This document shows, piece by piece, positions 42,981 through 51,149 of a stretch of 64,000 bases of DNA (positions are counted from its first letter, which is position 1; every line of letters starts with the position of its first letter). The position numbers were made by a program, and so were the translations under genes. Under the pieces are notes generated by a model. The model had not been told where the DNA came from and made no database searches. It worked only from the letters and a program-made list of their open reading frames with translations. Origin of the DNA: Gilvirhabdus luticola (lineage in GTDB: Bacteria; Bacteroidota; Bacteroidia; Flavobacteriales; Flavobacteriaceae); the NCBI RefSeq assembly GCF_032583975.1, contig NZ_JAWHTF010000009.1. The stretch is one strand, 5' to 3'.

Positions 42981-43074
42981 GACATTGTGAGATTTTTGTA
43001 AAAAATCGTGACAGTCGTATGAATCGATTTATAATATATCAGATTACCAAGTCAAATTCGTTCCTTGTAATGAC
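42981..43074. repeat. Degenerate extragenic palindromic repeat
   Basis: Bases 43041-43074 run AGATTACC...TTCGTTCC...AATGAC, a decayed copy of the widespread repeat whose core is TTCGTTCCTCGCAATGAC. Near the left end GACATTGTGAG (42981-42991) resembles the inverse end (GTCATTGCGAG), and GATTTTT/AAAAATC forms a small hairpin. The element lies between the M42 peptidase and NUDIX genes and carries no frame. Confidence 0.5.
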
Positions 43075-43088
43075 GCTTATTATTAATT

Positions 43089-43640
43089 ATGGAAGAATAT
43101 CTTGATATCGTTACTAAAGAAGGTAAACCAATAGGAAAATCTGCACCAAAATCAGAAATTCATCAAAAAGGATATTATCACCATACAGCTCATGTTTGGT
43201 TTTACACTAAAAATAGCGAAGTATTGCTATCACAACGTTCGGCCAAAAAAGAGATTTGCCCTTTAATGTGGGACGTTTCTGTGGCAGGACATATTGATGC
43301 TGGCGAAACAGCAAAACAAGCAGCTGTCCGTGAAACCAAAGAAGAAATTGATCTTAAAATTTCTGAAAAAGATTTGCTGCAAATTGGTGTTTTTGAGTGT
43401 TTCCAATCGTATAAAAACGGCATTAAAGACAACGAATTCCACAATACGTTTATAGCAGAATTAAAAATTCCAATTTCAAATTTGTCTCCTCAAGTTGAAG
43501 AAGTCGAAGCCTTAAAACTTGTGCCATTAGAAGATTTCGAATGGTTAATTGAACATATTGGAATTGATAACCATTTTGTACCAGCAAATAAGGCGTACTA
43601 CCAATTTGTGTTGGAACAATTAAGAAAATCTGTTAAATGA
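43089..43640 (+). CDS. NUDIX hydrolase (isopentenyl-diphosphate isomerase-like group)
   Basis: This 183-residue enzyme starts EEYLDIVTKEGKPIGKSAPK, typical of the NUDIX subgroup related to IPP isomerase. The Nudix box is GHIDAGETAKQAAV followed by RETKEEIDL (G-x5-E-x7-REx2EE). It hydrolyses a nucleoside diphosphate-linked or similar substrate; which one is not evident. Its last four bases overlap the next start (ATGA), so it is translationally coupled to the PrsW-like gene. Confidence 0.92.
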   Translation: MEEYLDIVTKEGKPIGKSAPKSEIHQKGYYHHTAHVWFYTKNSEVLLSQRSAKKEICPLMWDVSVAGHIDAGETAKQAAVRETKEEIDLKISEKDLLQIGVFECFQSYKNGIKDNEFHNTFIAELKIPISNLSPQVEEVEALKLVPLEDFEWLIEHIGIDNHFVPANKAYYQFVLEQLRKSVK

Positions 43641-44311
43641 AGTTATTATTATTAGCTATTGCGCCAGTTTTTATCATCATTTTATATATCTACTTAAAAG
43701 ATAAATATGAAAAAGAACCTAAAAGATTACTCCTGTATACCTTTTTGTTAGGTGCAATTGTGAGTATTATTATTTCTACAATACTCTATGTTTTTTCTAG
43801 TTATATTTTACCATTACCAGATAATTACAGTGTTTGGCAACAATTTATAAAAGCATTCTTTGTTGTTGCTTTGATTGAAGAGTTTAGTAAATATGTTATT
43901 GTTAGGTATTTTGCACAAACAAGAGATGCATTTAATGAACCTTTTGATGGCATTGTTTATGCCGTCATGGTTTCCATGGGTTTTGCTGCTGTAGAAAATA
44001 TTATGTATGTGACAACTGGAGGTGTAAATGTGGCACTTGTTAGAGCATTTACTGCCGTACCTGCTCATGCAACTTTTGCTATTTTAATGGGATACTTTAT
44101 GGGAAAAGCCAAATTTTCAAACAACAGAATTAAATTAAATTTAATAGGGTTATCATTAGCCATTCTTTTTCATGGTGCTTATGATTTCTTTTTATTCATC
44201 AACTTTGTTCCAGGAATTTGGATCGGTGCTTTTGTATCTCTGATTATTGGTATAATTCTCTCTCATCGCGCTATAAAAAAGCACCAGGATAGGTCACATT
44301 TTAAAATATAA
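43637..44311 (+). CDS. PrsW family intramembrane metalloprotease-like protein
   Basis: This 224-residue membrane protein has about seven hydrophobic helices. Conserved PrsW segments are visible: ALIEEFSKYVIVRY with the glutamate pair, FDGIVYAVMVSMGFAAVEN, AHATFAILMGYFMG and LFHGAYDFFLF. The family cleaves anti-sigma factors in some Firmicutes; no anti-sigma target is adjacent here. It overlaps the NUDIX stop by 4 bases, so the two are co-translated. Confidence 0.92.
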   Translation: MKLLLLAIAPVFIIILYIYLKDKYEKEPKRLLLYTFLLGAIVSIIISTILYVFSSYILPLPDNYSVWQQFIKAFFVVALIEEFSKYVIVRYFAQTRDAFNEPFDGIVYAVMVSMGFAAVENIMYVTTGGVNVALVRAFTAVPAHATFAILMGYFMGKAKFSNNRIKLNLIGLSLAILFHGAYDFFLFINFVPGIWIGAFVSLIIGIILSHRAIKKHQDRSHFKI

Positions 44312-44316
44312 TAAAA

Positions 44317-44775
44317 TTAATTACTGAAGTGAAGTTTCATACCTTCATGAGAAGCTGTAAAGCCAAGTTTTTCATAGAATCTTAAGGCATCAGGTCTTTT
44401 CTTATCTGTTGTGAGTTGAAGTAAATGTGCACCACGATCTGATGCTCTATGTATGGCCCATTTAAACATATATTCGCCAACACCTTGCCCACGACTGTCT
44501 TCACGAATTCGAACTGCTTCTATTTGCGCCCTTACTCCACCTTGATAGGTTAAATAAGGTATAAAGCTCAATTGCATTGTTCCAATAATAGATTTATCAA
44601 TATCTTCAACAACAATTAATTCCTGATTTCTATCAGCATCAATTTGACTAAAAGCATCAAAATAAGATTTAGGCAAAGGTTCTTTATAGTCTTCTCTTAT
44701 TTTACCGAGTTTGTCTTCAGAAATCATTCTGACAATATATGGAAGATCGCTTTGAACCGCTTTTCTAATATTCAT
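44317..44775 (-). CDS. GNAT family N-acetyltransferase
   Basis: This 152-residue enzyme has the GNAT motif A in VRIREDSRGQGVGEYMFKW (R-G-x-G-V-G-x), with ELIVVEDIDKSIIGTMQL before it and RFYEKLGFTASHEGM after it. The first residues MNIRKAVQSDLPYIVRMI fit the family. It is convergent with the PrsW-like gene (5 bases between stops) and separated by 143 bases from the amidohydrolase gene. The substrate is unknown. Confidence 0.92.
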   Translation of the reverse strand: MNIRKAVQSDLPYIVRMISEDKLGKIREDYKEPLPKSYFDAFSQIDADRNQELIVVEDIDKSIIGTMQLSFIPYLTYQGGVRAQIEAVRIREDSRGQGVGEYMFKWAIHRASDRGAHLLQLTTDKKRPDALRFYEKLGFTASHEGMKLHFSN

Positions 44776-44918
44776 GTTAGTGTTTATTGAAATTATTGAC
44801 TCGTTCTAACCATTAGGTGTATCATCAAATGTAACGTCAAATTATAAAATGAATGTTATTCTTAACAAATATTTATGTTTCGGATTTTTGATTATCTTGA
44901 ACAAAAAATTACTTATTG

Positions 44919-46004
44919 TTAGTCTTTAAATAAGCCTTTATCCAATCCTGGTACAATACGCAATGCATTTTTAAAATACACTTTTTTCAAGACTTCGTCA
45001 GGAAGATCTAATCCATACATTGCCCAAAAGGCATGATATTTTTTATGGTATGGGAAATACTCGTCTGCACTTTCCAATACTCTAAAATAGGTCGGGAATT
45101 CTTCTGGTTTCCAGCTGTCCTTACCAAAAAGGATTCTATCCTGATATTTAATAAAGAACTCGCGCGCAAATCGTGGTTGCCTTCCCAATTCGGCTATAAT
45201 GGCTCCAATACCTACATTCATATTTGGCAATTCGTCTAAAAGTTTTCCAAGTGTTCCAAGATCATTAGCGTACCAACCCATATGTGCATTAATGAATGTT
45301 GTTTTTGGATTGTTCTTAAACATGTTATGTTGTTCTTTGATGATTGTTTCCCACGGTGCAGGATTATCATCTCCTCGCTTTCTACGAGGATGTGTCTTCA
45401 ATTCCAACCAACGCTCATTGTTCTTATCAAAGGGTTTCCAAAAAGATTTTGGGTCTGCGGAATGGATCAACACTGGTACTCCCAGTTCTGCACATTTTTC
45501 CCATATAGGATGTAATCTTGGGTCATCAATTTTTAAACGTTTGCCATCACTATCCTTATTGTACATACCAAGACTTTTATACACTTTTAAACCTTTAGCT
45601 CCGTTCTTGACATCGTGCTCAAATTGATTAACTGTCTTTTCTATCCAACCTTCTGCTCCTGCACCTTCAAAGTCTATATTGGCAAAAACAGCAAAACGAT
45701 TTGGGTAGTTCTCATTGACATTCTTTAATGCGTTTTGTAACTGCTCACCGCTACGTCCACTTAAGTTCACCATAATGGCCTCGTTGAGTTGATCCATATC
45801 TGCAATAAGCTCTGACAAGTCTTGAGTTGCCATACGGAATTGATGCCCATGGACATCTATAAAAGGAAACTTGGCTTTGTAGATGCTGTCTCCAGGAACT
45901 ACTAATGTTGATTTTGGATTGTATTCTTCGAAGGTTAGGTCTTGAGCTTGCGTTGTAGTAATTGATATAAAAAATAAAACTATGATTAAGTTTTGAACTG
46001 ACAT
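44919..46004 (-). CDS. Exported amidohydrolase-2 family protein
   Basis: This 361-residue TIM-barrel metal-dependent hydrolase has a signal peptide (MSVQNLIIVLFFISITTTQA cleaved before QD). Metal-ligand segments are FPFIDVHGHQFR, KGLKVYKSLGMY, PVLIHSADP, TFINAHMGWYA and ILFGKDSW. The pattern matches PF04909 (amidohydrolase_2, decarboxylase/lactonase group). It is probably periplasmic. No pathway partner is adjacent. Confidence 0.92.
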   Translation of the reverse strand: MSVQNLIIVLFFISITTTQAQDLTFEEYNPKSTLVVPGDSIYKAKFPFIDVHGHQFRMATQDLSELIADMDQLNEAIMVNLSGRSGEQLQNALKNVNENYPNRFAVFANIDFEGAGAEGWIEKTVNQFEHDVKNGAKGLKVYKSLGMYNKDSDGKRLKIDDPRLHPIWEKCAELGVPVLIHSADPKSFWKPFDKNNERWLELKTHPRRKRGDDNPAPWETIIKEQHNMFKNNPKTTFINAHMGWYANDLGTLGKLLDELPNMNVGIGAIIAELGRQPRFAREFFIKYQDRILFGKDSWKPEEFPTYFRVLESADEYFPYHKKYHAFWAMYGLDLPDEVLKKVYFKNALRIVPGLDKGLFKD

Positions 46005-46169
46005 TTGAAAATAATTTATTACAAGATGCTAAAATTAACAATATCCTTTTTATAACCTAGTCTTTTAGGACCTGTTTAACAATAATTGCTTTTATATGTA
46101 TTCCTATGTCGTAGAATGAATTAAATATCAAGATGATATAAAGTATAAGTATATTGGCATTAAAAATAA

Positions 46170-46196
46170 AAAAGGTGAACAGTTGTTCACCTTTTT
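46170..46196. terminator. Strong hairpin terminator in intergenic region
   Basis: AAAAGGTGAAC (46170-46180) pairs with GTTCACCTTTT (46185-46195), loop AGTT, with As before and Ts after, so it could work in both directions. No coding gene ends here. Confidence 0.75.
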
Positions 46197-46341
46197 TGCC
46201 CCAAATCTACCATAAACTTAACCTACTTATGTTACGGTGGTCTAAATATATATATCTTGACAAAAGCAGAACAAAATTATCTATAAAAAACTCAAATAAT
46301 TGTTGAACGGTAGAAATAAGTAATTATTAAACAGAATATTT

Positions 46342-46372
46342 AAAAAAAAAGAGCCACAAATAAATGTGGCTC
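46342..46372 (-). terminator. Minus-direction hairpin terminator with no upstream gene
   Basis: GAGCCACA (46351-46358) and TGTGGCTC (46365-46372) with loop AATAAA form an 8-bp stem. On the minus strand the stem is followed by nine Ts (46350-46342). It points at an unannotated leftward transcript or a lost gene. Confidence 0.65.
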
Positions 46373-46610
46373 AAGCAACATAAAATAAGTATTTTGGGGT
46401 ATTTAGTTCATGGCTAAACGTATATAGGTATTATTTATTATTTATATCTATAACAGTTGATAGATGCAAAACACTACCATAACTATGAACTATTAGACCT
46501 ACTGTTACATTTTTCAGTTAACGTGTAGATAATTATATTAGATCAATGTTTTTTGCTCAATATTCAATTAAATAACTACTAAATTCTTTTATAATAAATC
46601 TTGTGCGTAG

Positions 46611-46637
46611 TTTGACAGCCTAACAGAATTACCTTTG
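46611..46637 (+). promoter_or_regulatory. TTTG / TACCTTTG promoter upstream of T9SS cargo gene
   Basis: TTTG at 46611-46614 and TACCTTTG at 46630-46637 are 15 bases apart and match Bacteroidota -33/-7 elements. A transcript from about 46641 would leave roughly 155 bases of 5' untranslated sequence, including the inverted repeat at 46672-46693. Confidence 0.4.
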
Positions 46638-46671
46638 TATAATCAAATCTCCAATTAAAACTATAATAATA

Positions 46672-46693
46672 ACTAGTATAATTTAATACTAGT
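46672..46693. repeat. Perfect 8-bp inverted repeat (ACTAGTAT/ATACTAGT)
   Basis: ACTAGTAT (46672-46679) and ATACTAGT (46686-46693) are exact reverse complements around AATTTA. It lies between the predicted promoter and the cargo gene start, so it may be an operator or an mRNA hairpin. It is AT-rich and could be chance. Confidence 0.4.
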
Positions 46694-46795
46694 AACTACC
46701 AAAATAATTTGACTAATTCTAATATAATCAGTATATTAGAGGCTACTCTCACACCATGTTTTGCCGAAAGTGTTTATAATTTAAACTTTTGAATT

Positions 46796-47617
46796 ATGAA
46801 AACTTCCACCAGAAAAGAGCTCTCAAATCGGATGGTACAGTATGGCGCATTATCATTAGCCATATCTGGATTAACAGACGGCAACAGTCAAACACTTAAT
46901 TATTTTGATATTGATGATGTAGGTGGACAATATGTTGTACATGTTTTTGATCTCAATGGTGATGGACAAGGTGATTTTAATATTAGAAATGTTGAATACC
47001 TCTATAACTATGTATATTACCGCAGCTATTTAGGCATCTGGCCAGCTCCTGGAAATGCAGTGTTGGGCAGTTCTGCAAATAGTTTGATTTATCCATTTGC
47101 ATTAGATGAAGGTGAAATAATTAGTGCTGGTAATTCTAACTGGAAATCTAATAACTTTTACCAAACTCTGATATGGAGTTACTGCTATTCTAATAGTAAT
47201 TGGTGTGGAGTGACCGATAAATATTTGGGATTACGATTTAATGACCTTTCTGCTAATACCTACTATGCCTGGGCAAGATTGGATGTAACAGCTGCGGATG
47301 ATTGGGTACTTAAAGATTACGCTTTTTATGGGACTCCAGATACGCCTATCATGGCTGGAGAAGGTAGACTTGATATTGATGAAAACATCTTGAGAAAGGT
47401 AAAAATTATAGCTTTAAATAAAAGCATTGCCATTTATAATTTAACAGATATTACAAATTATAGATTGTTCAATATTACAGGACAGTCGTTATTGGAAGGT
47501 GTAATTGAAAACGACACTTATGTTATAGAAGCCAATACCATGTCTTCTGGTGTATATATTATTGAATTGAAAGATTTAAACACTAATGCTATAAGTAGAA
47601 AGAAAATACGTTTATAA
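46796..47617 (+). CDS. T9SS type A sorting-domain protein with GALS-type signal
   Basis: This 273-residue secreted protein has an unusual N-terminus: a polar n-region (MKTSTRKELSNR) followed by a short hydrophobic segment MVQYGALSLAISGLTDGNSQ that resembles a group of flavobacterial T9SS cargo proteins. The middle is a beta-rich domain beginning YFDIDDVGGQYVVHVFDLNG. Residues about 200-273 form a T9SS type A sorting domain (YRLFNITGQSLLEGVI, SGVYIIELKD, KKIRL). It would be exported by the Sec and type IX systems to the cell surface. Its function is unknown. Confidence 0.85.
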   Translation: MKTSTRKELSNRMVQYGALSLAISGLTDGNSQTLNYFDIDDVGGQYVVHVFDLNGDGQGDFNIRNVEYLYNYVYYRSYLGIWPAPGNAVLGSSANSLIYPFALDEGEIISAGNSNWKSNNFYQTLIWSYCYSNSNWCGVTDKYLGLRFNDLSANTYYAWARLDVTAADDWVLKDYAFYGTPDTPIMAGEGRLDIDENILRKVKIIALNKSIAIYNLTDITNYRLFNITGQSLLEGVIENDTYVIEANTMSSGVYIIELKDLNTNAISRKKIRL

Positions 47618-47756
47618 AATATTTAACTAATATAGACTTTCCAGTATATAAATGCTAATCTTAAATTTATTTTATAGTTTTTAATTATTTAAATTACAAT
47701 ACTGTATAAAAGCATACCTAATTTAAAACTTAATAGTTTTGTATTGATTTTTTTTA

Positions 47757-47764
47757 TAATTTTG
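47757..47764 (+). promoter_or_regulatory. -7 promoter box (TAATTTTG) for the small zinc-ribbon gene
   Basis: TAATTTTG matches TAnnTTTG, with a TTTG at 47738-47741, 15 bases upstream. Transcription would start near 47768, about 23 bases before the ATG at 47791. Confidence 0.45.
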
Positions 47765-47790
47765 ATGCTATCCCTCTAAAACTAATTTAA

Positions 47791-48012
47791 ATGAAAAACA
47801 TTTACTGTTTGCTTAATGGTCATGACTTTAGGGTTACTAAAAATGTGACGTATCATATTAAAGAATATAAGTGTAAGCACTGTAAAGAAAAATTCACTAC
47901 ATCTCAATCTGGAGGCATTACTTCACTAACTCCAGAACGGAAAAACATTAATGCTATTTTAGAAAATATTCATTTGAAGAAAGTGAAGCGTCAATCTATT
48001 TTAATGAATTAA
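47791..48012 (+). CDS. Small zinc-ribbon-like protein
   Basis: This 73-residue basic protein has MKNIYCLLNGHDFRVTK at the N-terminus and YKCKHCKEKFTT in the middle. Together these give Cys6, a nearby histidine, and a C-x-x-C pair that could bind zinc, as in DUF1660-like small proteins. The C-terminal half is basic and helical. A full promoter sits just upstream, supporting expression. The function is unknown; it might bind nucleic acid. Confidence 0.7.
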   Translation: MKNIYCLLNGHDFRVTKNVTYHIKEYKCKHCKEKFTTSQSGGITSLTPERKNINAILENIHLKKVKRQSILMN

Positions 48013-48084
48013 AAAAATAGTTCATTTAAGTAATTCTAACAACACATTATTCTTTTTATACATTAAGTGCTTTTTTTATGTTAA

Positions 48085-48534
48085 TTAAATAGTTGCTAAT
48101 CCTATTTCCATAAAGAATAGTGCCTTATTTGTTTGAATTTCACCTTCAATATCCTTATAACTTGTTTCTAATATATTTAAATATCCCCATTCTACCGGAA
48201 AAGAAATATTAGTGTTATCTGTAGGTGTTTTGAACAATAATGGTAAATTCTGATTAAAAGAAATTACTAATGTGTATACTTTATTATTATAAATTGTAAT
48301 ATTTGGGTTTACTGTGTTAAAATAATATGCTTCCCACCAGTCATTATAATAATATGTAGTTTCTGTTTTGTCTAATAATACTTGTCCTTCATCATCAATT
48401 AATACAATTCGTCCTATTGTATTTTCATTATAATAATCTGAACGCAAAAAAACAATTCCTTTCAAGTCTTCTTTTTGCAATTGTCCTAACATAAGTCTAT
48501 CTGTTTTTAGCTCTGGAAACGGTGTAAAGTTCAT
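48085..48534 (-). CDS. Apparent chimera: GNAT N-terminus joined to unrelated sequence
   Basis: This 149-residue frame starts with MNFTPFPELKTDRLMLGQLQ and runs KEDLKGIVFLRSD, the clear first 33 residues of a RimJ/RimL-type acetyltransferase. From about residue 34 the sequence (YYNENTIGRIVLIDDEGQV and onward) has no GNAT motif A, RGxGxG/A loop or usual C-terminus; it looks like a beta-rich fragment of another protein. The likely cause is a deletion joining two genes near 48435. It lies 4 bases after the DUF885 gene's start side and ends 70 bases from the zinc-ribbon gene. Whether it is translated is unknown. Confidence 0.6.
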   Translation of the reverse strand: MNFTPFPELKTDRLMLGQLQKEDLKGIVFLRSDYYNENTIGRIVLIDDEGQVLLDKTETTYYYNDWWEAYYFNTVNPNITIYNNKVYTLVISFNQNLPLLFKTPTDNTNISFPVEWGYLNILETSYKDIEGEIQTNKALFFMEIGLATI

Positions 48535-48538
48535 GATA

Positions 48539-50347
48539 TTAATAAACGATTACTTTTTTTGAGATCAACCAATTATCCACAATTTTCTCTAAAGTATGAA
48601 GTGGCATAGAACTGCTTAATAATATTAAATCATGAAATTCTTTCAAACTGAAAGTTTCACCTAATTCATTTTCACACTTTTTGCGTAGCTCTTTTATTTT
48701 AAGTTCGCCTATTTTATAAGCCAATGCTTGTCCTGGTCTTACCATATAACGCTCTATTGCCACAGTGGCATTCGCTTCGGTCACAGGCATATTTTCCATA
48801 GAATATGCTATAGCCTGTTCTCGTGTCCAGCCTTTTGTATGAATACCTGTATCTACTACTAAACGTACAGCCCGAAGCATTTCGTCTTCCAGTCTACCTA
48901 AATAATGATATGGATCGGTGTATAGACCTAATTCTTTTCCTAAACTTTCACAATACAATCCCCAACCTTCTGAAAAAGCACCAAACCCGGCTACCTTTCT
49001 GTACATTGGTATTGATTCTTCTTCAAGTTTTAATGCAATTTGAAAATGATGTCCTGGAATTGCTTCATGAAGAAATAAAGACTCCATACTGATATAATTA
49101 TACTTTTTTGGATTAGGAATAGCATCATAAAAAATACCTGGTCTTGAACCATCTAATGAAGGCGAGTCATAATTTGCAGTTGCAGACCTTGCCAATGCTG
49201 GGTCTACAGGTCTGATTTCAAAAGGAGTTTTTGGTCTTACACCAAAATAAGAATCTACATAAGGTTGTATAATTTCCAAGGTTTGATAGTGTCTTGCAAT
49301 AACCTCATCAATGGTATTGAAAGGATAAAATTGTTGATCTGTTTTAACAAAATTGAAAAAAGATTGTAAATCACCTTCAAAACCAGTCAATACTTTTATA
49401 GAATCCATTTCTGAACGAATTCTTTGCACCTCCTGCAGACCCAATTCATGAATCTCTTTTGGCGTTAAATCAGTTGACGTCCAATGTCTTACTAAATATT
49501 CATACTGTTCTTTACCACCTGGAATTGCATAAAGTCCGTCTTCTTCTCTGGCATGTTCTAAATAATCTTCGTCAAGAAACCTTTTCATTTCTTTGAATAG
49601 TGGAATCATATCAGATTCTATATAACTTTTATAGTCTTGAACAATTTCAAGACTGTCTTCTGAAGAAATGTTATCTGGTATTCTTGCTAGTGAAAAATAA
49701 AATGGATTTTGTTTTGGATTGCTAGTTATCCAATTATCAAATTGTGGAATCATTTTAACCACTATTTTTTTTGGAAGTGTTTTCTCTTCTTCTATTGCAA
49801 TTTTCATTCTTGATTGAGCAGAAATCAACCACTTTTTAAAATCTTTTAACTTTAATAAAAAGTCGTTATAATTTTTTTTAGACTTAAAAGGTTGTGAGCC
49901 ATCACCTTTTGCCAATTTTATAAATTCATGATGTGTGCTTCTGTGGTATTGATGAATTGGATGATTTAAAGACATTGTCCCAGGTTGTATACCAAGTTCT
50001 AATCCAGCTAAATTATCTTCAAGTAAATATTTAAATATATCAATTTCATTTCGGTCTTTTTCAGATAGACTCTCGAGGTCAATAACCTGTAATGTGTCTC
50101 TCCATTTTAAAAAAAACGCTTTCTTTTTTTGTAGATAAAGATCATCTAAATTATTATCCCATTTGTCATTATAACCATCGTAACCAAGACTTGTAGCTAC
50201 ATTAGGATTATAAATTAAATACTCTTTGAAGTAACCATCAAAGAATTCAGCAATATTGACCTGCTCTTTAAAAACAGGCTTTTTACTTTTTGAATTACAT
50301 CCAAGTATGAACAAACAAAGACCAAAAAGGATAGCTTCTTTTTTCAT
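48539..50347 (-). CDS. DUF885 family (peptidase-like) lipoprotein
   Basis: This 602-residue exported protein has lipobox LFILGC with the cysteine near residue 16. The DUF885 zinc-peptidase-like motif is LHEAIPGHHFQIAL, and the distal glutamate segment appears in FSEGWGLYCESLG. C-terminal MPVTEANATVAIERYMVRPG and ALAYKIGELKI are standard. The family is thought to be metal-dependent and M32-related. It is probably periplasmic. It heads the leftward unit that continues into the chimeric frame. Confidence 0.92.
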   Translation of the reverse strand: MKKEAILFGLCLFILGCNSKSKKPVFKEQVNIAEFFDGYFKEYLIYNPNVATSLGYDGYNDKWDNNLDDLYLQKKKAFFLKWRDTLQVIDLESLSEKDRNEIDIFKYLLEDNLAGLELGIQPGTMSLNHPIHQYHRSTHHEFIKLAKGDGSQPFKSKKNYNDFLLKLKDFKKWLISAQSRMKIAIEEEKTLPKKIVVKMIPQFDNWITSNPKQNPFYFSLARIPDNISSEDSLEIVQDYKSYIESDMIPLFKEMKRFLDEDYLEHAREEDGLYAIPGGKEQYEYLVRHWTSTDLTPKEIHELGLQEVQRIRSEMDSIKVLTGFEGDLQSFFNFVKTDQQFYPFNTIDEVIARHYQTLEIIQPYVDSYFGVRPKTPFEIRPVDPALARSATANYDSPSLDGSRPGIFYDAIPNPKKYNYISMESLFLHEAIPGHHFQIALKLEEESIPMYRKVAGFGAFSEGWGLYCESLGKELGLYTDPYHYLGRLEDEMLRAVRLVVDTGIHTKGWTREQAIAYSMENMPVTEANATVAIERYMVRPGQALAYKIGELKIKELRKKCENELGETFSLKEFHDLILLSSSMPLHTLEKIVDNWLISKKVIVY

Positions 50348-50373
50348 ATTTATTATTTATAAGATTTAAATTT

Positions 50374-51075
50374 TCAGGCCAGTTCTAACGCTATTCGCAT
50401 CATTTCGTTATATGATTGCTCTCTGTCTTGAGAACTTGAAGCTTCACCTGTAATAATATTGTCGCTGACAGTAAGAATAGACATGGCTTTTCTACCAAAA
50501 CGTTTTGCTAAAGTGAATAATATTTGAGTTTCCATTTCTACACCTAAAACACCGTGTTGTATCCATTTTTCCCAACGATTCGGTGTGTCGTCATAAAAAG
50601 TATTGGTACTAAAAACAGAGCCTTGATAGGTGTTTATATTTAGTTTTTTGGCTGTATTATATGCTTTTAACAATAAATCAAAATCTGCAGTTGCCGCATA
50701 GTGCATCCCTTCAAAATAGTGGCTATTAGCATCTGCATCTCCTGAAGCACTCATAGCTAAAATGACTTGTCCTAAACTCATGTCTTTTTGAATAGTACCA
50801 CATGTGCCAACACGAATAAGTTGCTTGCAATCATAGGTGTTGATTAATTCGTTAACGTAAATACCTATACTTCCCATACCCATTCCTGTGCCCTGAATAG
50901 AAATTCGTTGTCCATTATAATGTCCAGTAAAACCTAACATTCCGCGAACATTATTGTAGCAAAAGGCATTCTCTAAAAAGGTTTCTGCAACATGTTTTGC
51001 ACGTAATGGATCACCTGGTAATAAAACAGTTTCGGCTATTTCACCAACTTTTGCTTCTATATGAATACTACTCAT
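50374..51075 (-). CDS. deoD: Purine-nucleoside phosphorylase (DeoD type)
   Basis: This 233-residue phosphorylase splits purine (deoxy)nucleosides to base and (deoxy)ribose-1-phosphate. Segments seen are MSSIHIEAKVGEIAETVLLP, GDPLRAKHVAE, SIQGTGMGMGSIGIY, IRVGTCGTIQ, GVLGVEMETQILF and ILTVSDNIITGE, all typical of hexameric DeoD. It lies downstream of deoC/ALDH in the salvage cluster, and is separated by 75 bases from the ALDH gene. Confidence 0.95.
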   Translation of the reverse strand: MSSIHIEAKVGEIAETVLLPGDPLRAKHVAETFLENAFCYNNVRGMLGFTGHYNGQRISIQGTGMGMGSIGIYVNELINTYDCKQLIRVGTCGTIQKDMSLGQVILAMSASGDADANSHYFEGMHYAATADFDLLLKAYNTAKKLNINTYQGSVFSTNTFYDDTPNRWEKWIQHGVLGVEMETQILFTLAKRFGRKAMSILTVSDNIITGEASSSQDREQSYNEMMRIALELA

Positions 51076-51149
51076 GTATATTTTTTTTAACTAATATATA
51101 AAATTTGTTCTCGATACATTCTGACTTTCAGTATACTCGAACAGACACT

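Larger units (their letters stand above)
46005..46795. other. 791-base intergenic region with two orphan terminators
   Basis: No gene-sized frame is present on either strand. The region holds a bidirectional-looking hairpin with T run (46170-46196), a minus-direction hairpin with T run (46342-46372), a TTTG/TACCTTTG promoter pair (46611-46637) and an inverted repeat (46672-46693). The flanking genes are divergent, so neither explains the two terminators. A short non-coding transcript is possible but not shown. Confidence 0.6.

Noticed and set aside
45199..45627. 142-codon plus frame opposite the amidohydrolase
   Set aside because: It is antisense to a conserved exported amidohydrolase and has no upstream promoter or known motifs.
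46020..46170. Small plus-strand frames before the first orphan terminator
   Set aside because: All are shorter than 12 codons without promoter support.
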